DNA from: Paenibacillus lactis
GTDB taxonomy: Bacteria > Bacillota > Bacilli > Paenibacillales > Paenibacillaceae
Length of the DNA: 64,000 nt
Direction of reading: 5' to 3'
Assembly: GCF_017873605.1 (NCBI RefSeq)
Contig: NZ_JAGGKI010000001.1
Span: 496,001-560,000, forward strand
In this document: positions 49,984 through 58,160 of the stretch, in pieces
Layout of the letters: each line of letters starts with the position of its first letter
How positions within the stretch are numbered: position 1 is the stretch's first letter
The notes under the pieces: generated by a model
Database searches by the model: none
The model's input: only the letters and a program-made list of their open reading frames with translations
Told to the model about the DNA's origin: nothing
Position numbers and translations under genes: made by a program

Positions 49984-51285
49984 TTATCCAAACCGCTGCG
50001 TTTTGTACCACTTTGCTTTTCTCCCCGTCACCTTGTCAACGACGAACGAGTAGAGCGCGCGCAAGGAAATGAGCAGGAATAGCTGGGCATACGTGAAATA
50101 CGATATGCAGGACAGAATAAAGTTTTGGATCGTGCTCTGTCCGACATCGGTTGCCAGCGCCAAATTGATCTGCAGCACAAACAAGTAATACATCAATCCC
50201 CAGACCACCATCAGATAGACGTATACATCATCGGCGAATTGGAACGGCGATACTACATCCGGATTGAACAGCGCAACGACCCAATAGGCCACGTTGACGA
50301 GGATGATGATATCCGAGACGATAATGGATAACAAAAACCAGAAATAACTCGCCGCGTAGTACAGCACTTGCAGCTTGATCCGCCAGCTCGACCGATTGAA
50401 CAAATGATGGATGTTATCAACCACGACGGAGAAATTCCCTTTGGCCCATCGTTCCCGCTGCTTCAGGTATACGCTGAGCTGCTCCGGTTCCTGCTGATAA
50501 GCTTCCGCCTGCGGAGCCAGGGCGATCAGTTGTCCCCTTGTCATAATCTCGAACGAGATGGCCGTATCCTCCGTGATGGCCTCCGTATCCCAGCCGCCGA
50601 TCTCGCGCATCAGCTCTGTTTTCACAATAAAATTCGTCCCCGGGATCGTCCCCAGCTTGAACAGCTCCCACAGCCCGGTATGATAGATGCGCTGCGCGGT
50701 AACCAGCTCGAGATTAATGCATTTGGAGAGGAAATTCTGCCCGCGGTTCCGGGCCTTATTCCGTCCAAATACCGCTCCGTAGGTTTCCGGGTCTTCTATT
50801 GCTTTCTCGATCAGAAAGTACAATGCGTTCCGCTCCGGCGCCGCATCCGCGTCGAAAATACAAATCCATTCATGCTTGGCATACTCCAGCGCATCATTAA
50901 GCGCTCCGGACTTGCCGCCCGTTCCCGTACGTTCAAAAATCATGAAATCCCGGTCGCGATACGCTTCCTTGGCTTTCAACGCCCTCAACTTCCCGGCCGT
51001 ATCATCACTGCAGTTATCGGCAATGACAATAAGCTGCACCTTATCCTTCGGATAATTCAGCCGTAAAATATTCTCCGCCGTTGCCGCGATCACCAGTTCT
51101 TCATTGTGCGCCGGAACCATAACGGTTACCTTGGGGAAATGCCCCATCTCTTCCACATCGGGAATGGTCCATTCCCTGCGGCTCTGCCGGAATATGAACC
51201 GGATCGCTCCCCCCATAATGAGGATCGACTCTAACACGGCAGCCCAAATGCTGATAATGCAGAACATCAATAATAGGTCAGCCAC
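49984..51285 (-). CDS. ydaM: Membrane glycosyltransferase family 2, YdaM/PgaC-like exopolysaccharide synthase
   Basis: The 433-residue protein has N-terminal membrane helices, a GT2 catalytic region with VPAHNEE, VIADNCSDD, IFDADAAPERN and the acceptor motif QRERWAKGN, and four to five C-terminal membrane helices. This is the processive beta-glycosyltransferase plan of PgaC/BcsA-like synthases and matches B. subtilis YdaM. It starts with GTG after GGAGG (51285) and overlaps a 47-residue gene upstream by eight bases. It should polymerise and secrete an exopolysaccharide, with the degenerate GGDEF protein upstream as likely c-di-GMP receptor. Confidence 0.88.
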   Translation of the reverse strand: MADLLLMFCIISIWAAVLESILIMGGAIRFIFRQSRREWTIPDVEEMGHFPKVTVMVPAHNEELVIAATAENILRLNYPKDKVQLIVIADNCSDDTAGKLRALKAKEAYRDRDFMIFERTGTGGKSGALNDALEYAKHEWICIFDADAAPERNALYFLIEKAIEDPETYGAVFGRNKARNRGQNFLSKCINLELVTAQRIYHTGLWELFKLGTIPGTNFIVKTELMREIGGWDTEAITEDTAISFEIMTRGQLIALAPQAEAYQQEPEQLSVYLKQRERWAKGNFSVVVDNIHHLFNRSSWRIKLQVLYYAASYFWFLLSIIVSDIIILVNVAYWVVALFNPDVVSPFQFADDVYVYLMVVWGLMYYLFVLQINLALATDVGQSTIQNFILSCISYFTYAQLFLLISLRALYSFVVDKVTGRKAKWYKTQRFG

Positions 51286-51421
51286 TGATCTTCCTCCGGT
51301 CGTATTTTCGATGTACGCGAACCCGAAGGGTCAGCGTTGCGATGAACAGCCCCAGCACCGCAACGGCAAAAAACAGGCTGACGATTTTGCAAAGCGGGAC
51401 AAACCATTCCGTATAAGACAT
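51278..51421 (-). CDS. 47-residue single-span membrane protein in the exopolysaccharide operon
   Basis: This frame is below common length cut-offs. It begins ATG at 51421, preceded by GGAGGAG eight bases upstream, and reads MSYTEWFVPLCKIVSLFFAV, then AVLGLFIATLTLRVRVHRKY and a short basic tail, so it has one membrane helix and a positive cytoplasmic end. Its stop lies inside the start of the glycosyltransferase gene, an eight-base overlap that implies translational coupling. It occupies the position of ydaL in B. subtilis but is far too short to be that protein. I infer a small subunit or assembly factor of the synthase. Confidence 0.8.
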   Translation of the reverse strand: MSYTEWFVPLCKIVSLFFAVAVLGLFIATLTLRVRVHRKYDRRKISG

Positions 51422-51459
51422 CTCTTTTTCTCCTCCTACCGCTAACTACACAACAAAGG

Positions 51460-52335
51460 TTATATATATTCTCCGATCAAATCCGTCTCCGTATTGCGCT
51501 CGAGCGCAGCAATGACGGCATCCGCATCTTCGTATTTACGGAACTGCTCCTTGGCAAACACCAGCGCCCCTGCACGGATCACCAGCTTCAGCTCCCCGCC
51601 TTTCCGGTCTTGAAACGGCATGTCCATCAGCGCGTGCTTGATCCGGTCCGTCAATGCCTTTAAATACTCCTGGTTGGTCATCGGTAGCAGCACGATAAAC
51701 CTTCCCTCATCAAGCGCGAACTTGTAATCCTCATAACGAATATGATTCCGTATTCCTTCCGACAAGGAAGCAAGCAGCTGGACATAGCCCTGTGAACCCA
51801 GGGATTCCCGCACCATCGGCAGAAATTCGATTTTAAACATGGCCAGGCAGAAGTTATAGGTATCCGAATAACGATTGGCCAGATTGGACTGCTTGATCAG
51901 CGTTTCTTTAAAGGCTTCCTTATTACCTAGCGAGGTTGCTAAATCCACTTCCGGATTCCTTCGCTGCAGCTCCTCGAGCCGCTCCATCAGCCGCTTGTTG
52001 CGAATCAGCCCGGATTTGATGAACGTGGCTACGGCCACGTTAGCCGGCAGCAGCCACAGCCAGGAGTTGGACAGCACATCAACCTCGGCATGCGTTGTAA
52101 GCCATACAAAATAAGCGACGATATAAACAAAAATACCGACGGCCGAGACCCCCGGCGGGGCCAAAAAGCCCAGCAGCAGAGCCGCAAGGCATCCAATGGC
52201 GAATCCCAGCTCAGGTAAAGTAAGGGATTGGTCCCTAAACACATTCAAATAGATCAGCAATTCCTGCACGATTGCTAATCCGATCAGCAGTACGTATCCC
52301 CAGACCATGCGCTGGATGAATCTTTTATTTTCCAT
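51460..52335 (-). CDS. ydaK: YdaK-like membrane protein with degenerate GGDEF domain
   Basis: Four membrane helices (residues 10-120) are followed by a GGDEF-fold domain (about 140-290) beginning TSLGNKEAFKETLIKQSNLA. The catalytic GGDEF signature is replaced by ALDEGRF, so it cannot make c-di-GMP by the usual mechanism. This is the organisation of B. subtilis YdaK and Listeria PssE, which bind c-di-GMP through an inhibitory-site motif and activate an exopolysaccharide synthase. Start 52335 follows GAGG; the gene overlaps the upstream ydaJ-like stop. No RxxD I-site can be placed with certainty directly before the degenerate signature, so binding needs testing. Confidence 0.82.
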   Translation of the reverse strand: MENKRFIQRMVWGYVLLIGLAIVQELLIYLNVFRDQSLTLPELGFAIGCLAALLLGFLAPPGVSAVGIFVYIVAYFVWLTTHAEVDVLSNSWLWLLPANVAVATFIKSGLIRNKRLMERLEELQRRNPEVDLATSLGNKEAFKETLIKQSNLANRYSDTYNFCLAMFKIEFLPMVRESLGSQGYVQLLASLSEGIRNHIRYEDYKFALDEGRFIVLLPMTNQEYLKALTDRIKHALMDMPFQDRKGGELKLVIRAGALVFAKEQFRKYEDADAVIAALERNTETDLIGEYI

Positions 52336-53431
52336 GTCCACCTCGTTGAATTGCGTATTCCCCTAGTAAAGGAAGCAAGTTATCAAAAATATGCGTATTT
52401 TTCCCGAACACATATCCTCCGGGATATTGGGGATCCCGCCCCTTGAAGGTCTGCAGACGCTCGTACAGCTGTTCTGCCAAAGGCCTGTCTCCCATTTGGA
52501 GCGCAAACTTGATCGCGAGGCCATACACCGACGGAGACTCGTAATCCACCGCGGCCTTTCGGTCGGCGCGTGTATACTGTCCTGCCAATTTCCCCGCCTG
52601 CCCGAACTCCTCCTTCAGGAATTGGTGAAGCGCCGCTTGGTCCCTTCCCGTCTCCCCGGCATACATCGCGATCAGCAGCTGATCGATTAAATTCACCTTG
52701 TCTTCATAGATATACTCCCGAGTCACGACATGAAAGGACTTGGGATAGAACACACCGTCATTCGGCATGTTTCGAAGCAGGGCATGATATCGAATATAGC
52801 TTTCCTGATCCAGGATGCCTTCGTTCTGGAGCCCTTTGAGTGCCGGAAGATCCACATAGGCCAGACTCAGCGTATCGGGCATTTCCTGCCTGGAGAAATC
52901 GTAGAAATCCACCAGATACCCGTTGTTTTGGGACCTGTTAAGCAAGGCTTCCGTAAGCTCCCTGGCCGTCTCCTTCCATTCCGGGTGGCCCTTCTTCCAT
53001 ACCTTGGCACCATCCAGCAGCGCCCCGATAATCCGCAGATCGTCGCCAAGCGCATTCGTGGTCACCTTCGCCTCCCCCTCGGGACTTAGCTTCCACACAA
53101 TATAATCGCGATCCGCGATAAAATAGCGGGTTAACAGGTCATAACTCTTCTCAAACTCGGCAAGATCCCGACTTTCAATCGCTGCCTGCATCCAAAACCC
53201 AAGGGATTCGGAGAGCGCCTCTCGTCCTGCTGCCAGCTCAGGACTGACCGATTCCGCCTTCTGTAAATAGGTAGCCAGTGTGCCGTTAGCGTTGATCATA
53301 TTAATCGTGATAAAACGTTTCGTTGGATTGTCCCCTTTGGCTTGCGTAAAGAATCCCCCGATTCCTACAACCGCGCCTAATAATAAGCCAAGTCCTGTCC
53401 ACAGGACTTTACGTCCATATCGCCATTCCAA
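52325..53431 (-). CDS. ydaJ: YdaJ-like membrane-anchored GH8-type protein
   Basis: The first gene of the exopolysaccharide operon. A 368-residue product starts at TTG 53431, with GGAGG nine bases upstream, followed immediately by a membrane anchor (VLWTGLGLLLGAVVGIGGFF). Longer in-frame starts lack a site. The rest is an alpha/alpha-barrel-like domain of the GH8/YdaJ type (FITINMINANGTLATYLQKA, SESLGFWMQAAIESRD, SPSVYGLAIKFALQMGD). GH8-like partners in synthase operons trim or release the polymer. It overlaps ydaK by 11 bases. Together with ydaK and ydaM it defines a Yda/Pss-type c-di-GMP-controlled polysaccharide system. Confidence 0.82.
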   Translation of the reverse strand: MEWRYGRKVLWTGLGLLLGAVVGIGGFFTQAKGDNPTKRFITINMINANGTLATYLQKAESVSPELAAGREALSESLGFWMQAAIESRDLAEFEKSYDLLTRYFIADRDYIVWKLSPEGEAKVTTNALGDDLRIIGALLDGAKVWKKGHPEWKETARELTEALLNRSQNNGYLVDFYDFSRQEMPDTLSLAYVDLPALKGLQNEGILDQESYIRYHALLRNMPNDGVFYPKSFHVVTREYIYEDKVNLIDQLLIAMYAGETGRDQAALHQFLKEEFGQAGKLAGQYTRADRKAAVDYESPSVYGLAIKFALQMGDRPLAEQLYERLQTFKGRDPQYPGGYVFGKNTHIFDNLLPLLGEYAIQRGGHGK

Positions 53432-53685
53432 ACTGCTTAAACCTCCATTCGCTGCGGAGCCGCGCCTTGATTCAACCCTAAATCCGCACCGGGATTTGCC
53501 ACTCAAGGATTGTATCACTTCATTCTGAAGAAAAACTGTACATGGGATTGTTCAGGAGGATTCACAGGTCTGGAGGTTGGCTTAGTAAGGGGGAATTTTA
53601 AAATTAAAGCTTGTTTGGAAGGGTTTACATTACCAACTCCCTCCCCTAAACTTATCGGTATAACGAAGCGGGGAGAGTGACAAGG

Positions 53686-55584
53686 ATGGGGTTGTTGAAA
53701 CTGGGGGAGCCGTTGTCGACGTTCAAAATATGCAGCGCGGCTTACCAGCCGATGGAGGACGGCGGATACCGCATTTATACGGTGGCCCAAGGCAAGCCGT
53801 GCAGATTCGTTGCGATCGACGCACTGACCGGGCAAATGGTGACCAGCTTGCCGCTTACCGGCTCCAATCACTCCTGGGGCATATGCGTCACAAGCGACGG
53901 GTCGGTATATGTAGGCGGCGACGGTTTTCTGTACCGGTACGAACCCCGGTCGGACACCCTTGACCATTTGGGGCAAGCAATCGATGGGGAAATCTATTTC
54001 TGGAGAATGGCGGCGGACGAGAACGGAAATGTATACGGCGGTACCTACCCCGGCGGCAAAGTGTTCCAATACCGTCCGGCTGACCGCACGTTCCGCGATT
54101 ACGGCACGCTGGTGCCGGGCAATCAATACGCCCGCAGCATGGATATCGGCCCGAACGGAAAATTATATATCGGCACCGGCGCCATGGAAGCCGCGATTAT
54201 AGAGCTCGACACGGCAACCGGAGAGACTATCAAGCTGCCGATGCCGGAAGGACAGGAAGCAAGCACGTTCGTATACGACCTTGATGTTCACGAAGACAAG
54301 CTGTTTGCGCGGTTTACGGAATCGGCGGATCTGCTCGTATACGATCTGACGGAGCGTTGCTGGATCCACCGCATCGATCAAGCGATGGGGCTTGACGTTT
54401 CGCCGCCGGGCGAAGACCGGCGCGTCTATTTGTTCCGGGACCAGAAGCTGCACACCCTCCATCTGGATACGCTCGAGCTGACCCCATGCCCGCTTGCCCA
54501 TGACGAGGGCGCTTACGATTTCGGATGGATCGCTTGGCCGGAGCCGGGCTTCCCTGGACAAAGCCTGATCAGCATATACTCCGGAGGATATTTCATCTAT
54601 AATCCGGCCACGCATCGCGCCAAACATGTCGAGGTCGAGCTTGACGGCTCCCCGGTCGGCATACAATCCATCGCGCTCGGCGGCGACGGCAGGCTGTATC
54701 TCGGCGGTTATTTCGCGGGCGGATTCTCCTCGTACGATCCGGTGGCCGGCGCATTCAGTCCCTGCGAGCGTTTCGGCCAATCCGAGAACCTGTTCTGGTT
54801 CAAGGACAGGTTGTATCTTGGCGTGTATCCGGGAGCCAGAATTTATCAATACGATCCCGATCAGCCCTGGGAGCACGGCGTTAATCCGCGGCTGCTCTTC
54901 TCCCTCAAGCGGCACAGTCAAGATCGGCCGTTTACATTCGCCGCGGCCGGGGACCGGCTCGTCATCGGCACGATCCCCGCTTACGGCAAATTAGGCGGCG
55001 CCATCGCGTTCTACGATCCGGATTCGGACCAGTATGAATGCTTTGCCGAACCGGTGCCTGAGCACAGCGTCATCGCGCTCTGCTATTCGGACGGTTTCGT
55101 TATCGGAGGCACTTCCGCATTCGGCGGCTTAGGTTGCCCGCCTAGCGGGAAAGACGGAACGTTATTCGTATGGGATAGTTCCGCCAAGAAGACGGTATGG
55201 GAAGCCGTTCCGGTCCAGGGGGAAAAGGCGGTTGCCGCCCTCGCTCCCGGCGAGAACGGAATCATATGGGGAATGACCACAGGCAGTTTGTTTGCCTTTA
55301 ATCTGGCCGAGCGCCGAATCGAGCGTATCATCGACCTGTTCCCGCCTCTCAACTGGGAAGGGCTCGATCTGTTCTGGAGAGGCGTCTATCTTCAATATGA
55401 AGAGAGCACCAATATGCTCTACGGCAACTGTCTTGAGAAGCTGTTCCAATTCGATACTCGCACCGGTGAGCTTCAGGTGCTGGCGGAAGGCGGGACGCTG
55501 TTTGCGCGGGATTCGGGGAACGGGGGCACCATCTATACGGTAAAAGGAACCGGGCTTTATGAATATCGCCCGGTCCCATCCTGA
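53686..55584 (+). CDS. Cytoplasmic multi-blade beta-propeller protein
   Basis: The 632-residue protein shows repeated blade signatures such as SDGSVYVGGDGFLYRYEP, DENGNVYGGTYPGGKVFQYR, PNGKLYIGTGAMEAAIIELD and GDGRLYLGGYFAGGFSSYDP, roughly every 45-60 residues. This is a WD40/PQQ-like or lyase-type beta-propeller with no signal peptide. GGGGAGAG lies upstream of the ATG at 53686. It converges on the GntR-SBP regulator, overlapping by 28 bases. In polysaccharide loci such propellers can be oligosaccharide lyases or lactonases, but no catalytic set can be recognised, so the role is open. It is the only plus-strand gene in this locus. Confidence 0.75.
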   Translation: MGLLKLGEPLSTFKICSAAYQPMEDGGYRIYTVAQGKPCRFVAIDALTGQMVTSLPLTGSNHSWGICVTSDGSVYVGGDGFLYRYEPRSDTLDHLGQAIDGEIYFWRMAADENGNVYGGTYPGGKVFQYRPADRTFRDYGTLVPGNQYARSMDIGPNGKLYIGTGAMEAAIIELDTATGETIKLPMPEGQEASTFVYDLDVHEDKLFARFTESADLLVYDLTERCWIHRIDQAMGLDVSPPGEDRRVYLFRDQKLHTLHLDTLELTPCPLAHDEGAYDFGWIAWPEPGFPGQSLISIYSGGYFIYNPATHRAKHVEVELDGSPVGIQSIALGGDGRLYLGGYFAGGFSSYDPVAGAFSPCERFGQSENLFWFKDRLYLGVYPGARIYQYDPDQPWEHGVNPRLLFSLKRHSQDRPFTFAAAGDRLVIGTIPAYGKLGGAIAFYDPDSDQYECFAEPVPEHSVIALCYSDGFVIGGTSAFGGLGCPPSGKDGTLFVWDSSAKKTVWEAVPVQGEKAVAALAPGENGIIWGMTTGSLFAFNLAERRIERIIDLFPPLNWEGLDLFWRGVYLQYEESTNMLYGNCLEKLFQFDTRTGELQVLAEGGTLFARDSGNGGTIYTVKGTGLYEYRPVPS

Positions 55585-56945
55585 TTCAATATCGCTTCGA
55601 TGCCGGCGGCGAGCCTCTCTTTGGTCCGAAGTCCCGACCAATAGAGCTTACACTCCGACAGCATGTCCTCCAGCTGCTTCAGCGTCAGTCCCGTGTCGGT
55701 AAACGTACTGAAGCTCGGAATAATCTCCTTGTACATCTGATAGCGGGTCGGATATACCGTTTGCCCGGTCCACTGCGCCGCCTGCTTATGGGCCGGAATG
55801 CTGAACGTTTCCTTCCGTATAACCCGCTGGGCTTCATCCGACACGAGGAAATCGACCAGCTGTTTGGCTGCCGATTTCACTTTGGACCGTTTGTGGATCG
55901 CAAGGCCGATCGTAAGATTTAACGTATTAAAGCTGTTTAAATGGGGAAGCGGAGCGACGTCGAATTCGAAATCCGCTTCCCTCAGATTGTTAATGGAAAA
56001 GTACGTCGTCATGATGATGGATACCTGCTGCTCCTTGAACAGCCGCTCCGCCTCTCCGCTGCTTGCGGACAACAGGAGCGGGTATACGCCGGGCTGATAC
56101 AAGATGTCCCGAACCTTCTCAATGCCGTCCAGCAGCCTCGTTTCATGAACGCGGTATCGCCCGTCTTCATCCCTTCGGAACACTTCCCCGCTCTGGAGCA
56201 GAAACACGATCCACCGGTTCGGACTGAGCAGGTGGTAATAAAAGCCGAACCGCTCGTTGTGAATCGCCAGCTTGGAAGCGTTTGCGATCAAGTCGTCCCA
56301 TGTCCAGCTGCTGTCCGGCTCCGGAAGCTGAAGCGAAGCAAAGTGCTCCCGGTTATAACAAAGAATGACCGGAGAAAAGATGAACGGCTGCGCATAAAGC
56401 TCGTCCTTATATTGAAAGGCTTTTTTCAGAAAAGGGTATATCTCTTCAAACGGTTCTTGCGGCTCCAGCAATTCTACCGCCTGTTCCTCCAGAAGATCTT
56501 GGTACAGATACGTGTTCATCATGGCCATGTCGATCATGTCGTGGGTCAGCAAATCCCGAACATACCCCCGGGCGTCGCTGATTTGAATCGGCTCTACCCG
56601 AATATGCGGATGCCGCTTCTGAAACTCATTCAATAAATAAGGAAGCTCCCCTTGAGAATCGATGATCGGATAATAGCCCAGGCGGATGACGATTTGATCC
56701 TCGCTCGAAGGCGCTTTGATGCGGTTGCCGACTCTCGGAATTTTCTCTACCAATCCTTCTTCCACCAATGTGTCCAAGCCTTTGCGGACGGAATTGTTGC
56801 TGAGCTGGAACTTCCGGCTTAAATCCAGTTCCGAAGGGAGGTACTCCCCAACCGCGTAATGGCCGGCCATAATCTGTTCCCTCAGCGTCCGGATCATCTC
56901 TTCCATCCGCGTCCTGAACGTTTTTCTGCTTTGCTTGTCAGACAT
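55557..56945 (-). CDS. GntR-type regulator fused to a solute-binding-protein domain
   Basis: The first 75 residues are a GntR winged helix (REQIMAGHYAVGEYLPSELD, SNNSVRKGLDTLVEEGLVEK). Residues 80-460 are a type-1 extracellular solute-binding fold (LPYLLNEFQKRHPHIRVEPI, SWTWDDLIANASKLA, VKSAAKQLVDFLVSDEAQRV) with no signal peptide, so it works in the cytoplasm as a ligand sensor. Such fusions occur in Paenibacillus; they likely bind an imported oligosaccharide and release DNA. GGAGG lies upstream of the start. It is downstream of the lyase and dehydrogenase genes, which are probable targets. Confidence 0.87.
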   Translation of the reverse strand: MSDKQSRKTFRTRMEEMIRTLREQIMAGHYAVGEYLPSELDLSRKFQLSNNSVRKGLDTLVEEGLVEKIPRVGNRIKAPSSEDQIVIRLGYYPIIDSQGELPYLLNEFQKRHPHIRVEPIQISDARGYVRDLLTHDMIDMAMMNTYLYQDLLEEQAVELLEPQEPFEEIYPFLKKAFQYKDELYAQPFIFSPVILCYNREHFASLQLPEPDSSWTWDDLIANASKLAIHNERFGFYYHLLSPNRWIVFLLQSGEVFRRDEDGRYRVHETRLLDGIEKVRDILYQPGVYPLLLSASSGEAERLFKEQQVSIIMTTYFSINNLREADFEFDVAPLPHLNSFNTLNLTIGLAIHKRSKVKSAAKQLVDFLVSDEAQRVIRKETFSIPAHKQAAQWTGQTVYPTRYQMYKEIIPSFSTFTDTGLTLKQLEDMLSECKLYWSGLRTKERLAAGIEAILNQDGTGRYS

Positions 56946-57060
56946 TCGCCCGACCTCCGATCCCTATTTTCATCAGCATCATACACAAACTGGAGCCCGC
57001 TTGCAAGCGCGCATATGGCAAAGCGCACGCGGCCGCCGCGGCATATGAAGGCGCAATCGT

Positions 57061-57087
57061 AAAAAGGCGCCCACGACCGGGCGCCTT
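57061..57087 (-). terminator. Terminator after the dehydrogenase gene
   Basis: Perfect eight-bp stem AAGGCGCC / GGCGCCTT with an eight-base loop, followed on the minus strand by five T residues. It separates the lyase-dehydrogenase unit from the GntR-SBP gene. Confidence 0.85.
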
Positions 57088-57106
57088 CGCTGCACTAGCG
57101 TAACAA

Positions 57107-58105
57107 TCAGTACGAGATAACCGCTCCAAGGATTTGGTCCGGTCTGGACGTATAATCCCGATAAATATCCGCGGCATGGGATAACGGCACTTGTGTCGTA
57201 ATGAGCGATCCCGCGGATATTCGCCCTTCCGACAGGAGGCGGATATACTCCTTCATATTCCGGCCTTCCGTCCATCTGACGAATCCGATCGGGTAATCGC
57301 GCCCTTCCCTTTCGTATTCCGGGTCGTACCGCCCCGGCCCGCCGGCCCGGGAGATGACGACATCCGCTTCCTTCTTGAACATTTGTCCGCGGCTGAATTC
57401 CATCACCATATCCCCGACGATGACGATTTTACCGCGATCGCGAATCCAATCAAAGCTGCGGTCCAGCAGCTCTTTCTGGGCGCCGGAGGCGCAGTGAAGG
57501 ACGGCGTCGGCACCGATATGGCCCGTTACGCTGCCGATAGCCTCCTCTACCTCCTCGAAGGTTGCGCACACCGTAATGCCTGCGACCTCCTGAAGCGTCT
57601 TTCGCCGCTCCTCGTATAGGTCAATGGCAATGACCTTTATGGCGGCGGCATGAGCGATTCGGGCGACCAGCTGGCCGATGACGCCGAGCCCGATGACAAC
57701 GGCGCATTCGCCGAATACGAGCCCCGACTGGCGCAAACCGTGTATGGCAATGGCGCCTAAGCCGGCGGCCGAGGCTTCCTTCAGGCTGACATGGTCTGGA
57801 ACGGGGGCGATCAAATGCTTAGGCACCAGCAAATATTCGGAATGGTTCACGTACGGTGCGCCGTAGCAAGCCACCTGCTGGCCGACGCGAATATCCGTCA
57901 CCTCGCCTGCGACCTCCACCGCGATACCGGCTGCGCTGTATCCAAGCTTGCTCGGCGTCCCTCCGCTTCGATGAATGATCGATAATTCCGTGCCCGGGCT
58001 TACCATCGAATAGCTGGTTTTCATAAGAACGTGATTCGGCTTCATGAGAGGCTTCTCGCTCTCGATAATTTTTACCTGTTGTTCATGGGTTACGACGCTT
58101 TTCAT
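57107..58105 (-). CDS. Zinc-type alcohol dehydrogenase (MDR family) oxidoreductase
   Basis: The 332-residue protein has the MDR plan: a GroES-like N-terminus (MVSPGTELSIIHRSG, KLGYSAAGIAVEVAGEV), then a Rossmann domain with VIGLGVIGQLVARIAHAA and IDLYEERRKTLQ. The usual structural-zinc cysteine cluster is absent, and the N-terminus lacks a full catalytic CxxH set, so it resembles the MDR subgroup used for sugar-alcohol or iminosugar steps. Start 58105 follows GGAGG. The gene starts 55 bases after the PL8 stop with no terminator between, so it is co-transcribed and may act on a product of glycan breakdown (inference). Confidence 0.82.
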   Translation of the reverse strand: MKSVVTHEQQVKIIESEKPLMKPNHVLMKTSYSMVSPGTELSIIHRSGGTPSKLGYSAAGIAVEVAGEVTDIRVGQQVACYGAPYVNHSEYLLVPKHLIAPVPDHVSLKEASAAGLGAIAIHGLRQSGLVFGECAVVIGLGVIGQLVARIAHAAAIKVIAIDLYEERRKTLQEVAGITVCATFEEVEEAIGSVTGHIGADAVLHCASGAQKELLDRSFDWIRDRGKIVIVGDMVMEFSRGQMFKKEADVVISRAGGPGRYDPEYEREGRDYPIGFVRWTEGRNMKEYIRLLSEGRISAGSLITTQVPLSHAADIYRDYTSRPDQILGAVISY

Positions 58106-58160
58106 CAGTCTGGTTTCCTCCATTTTTTATCGTTTGATTAGCCAGCTTTCTATCCACCAT

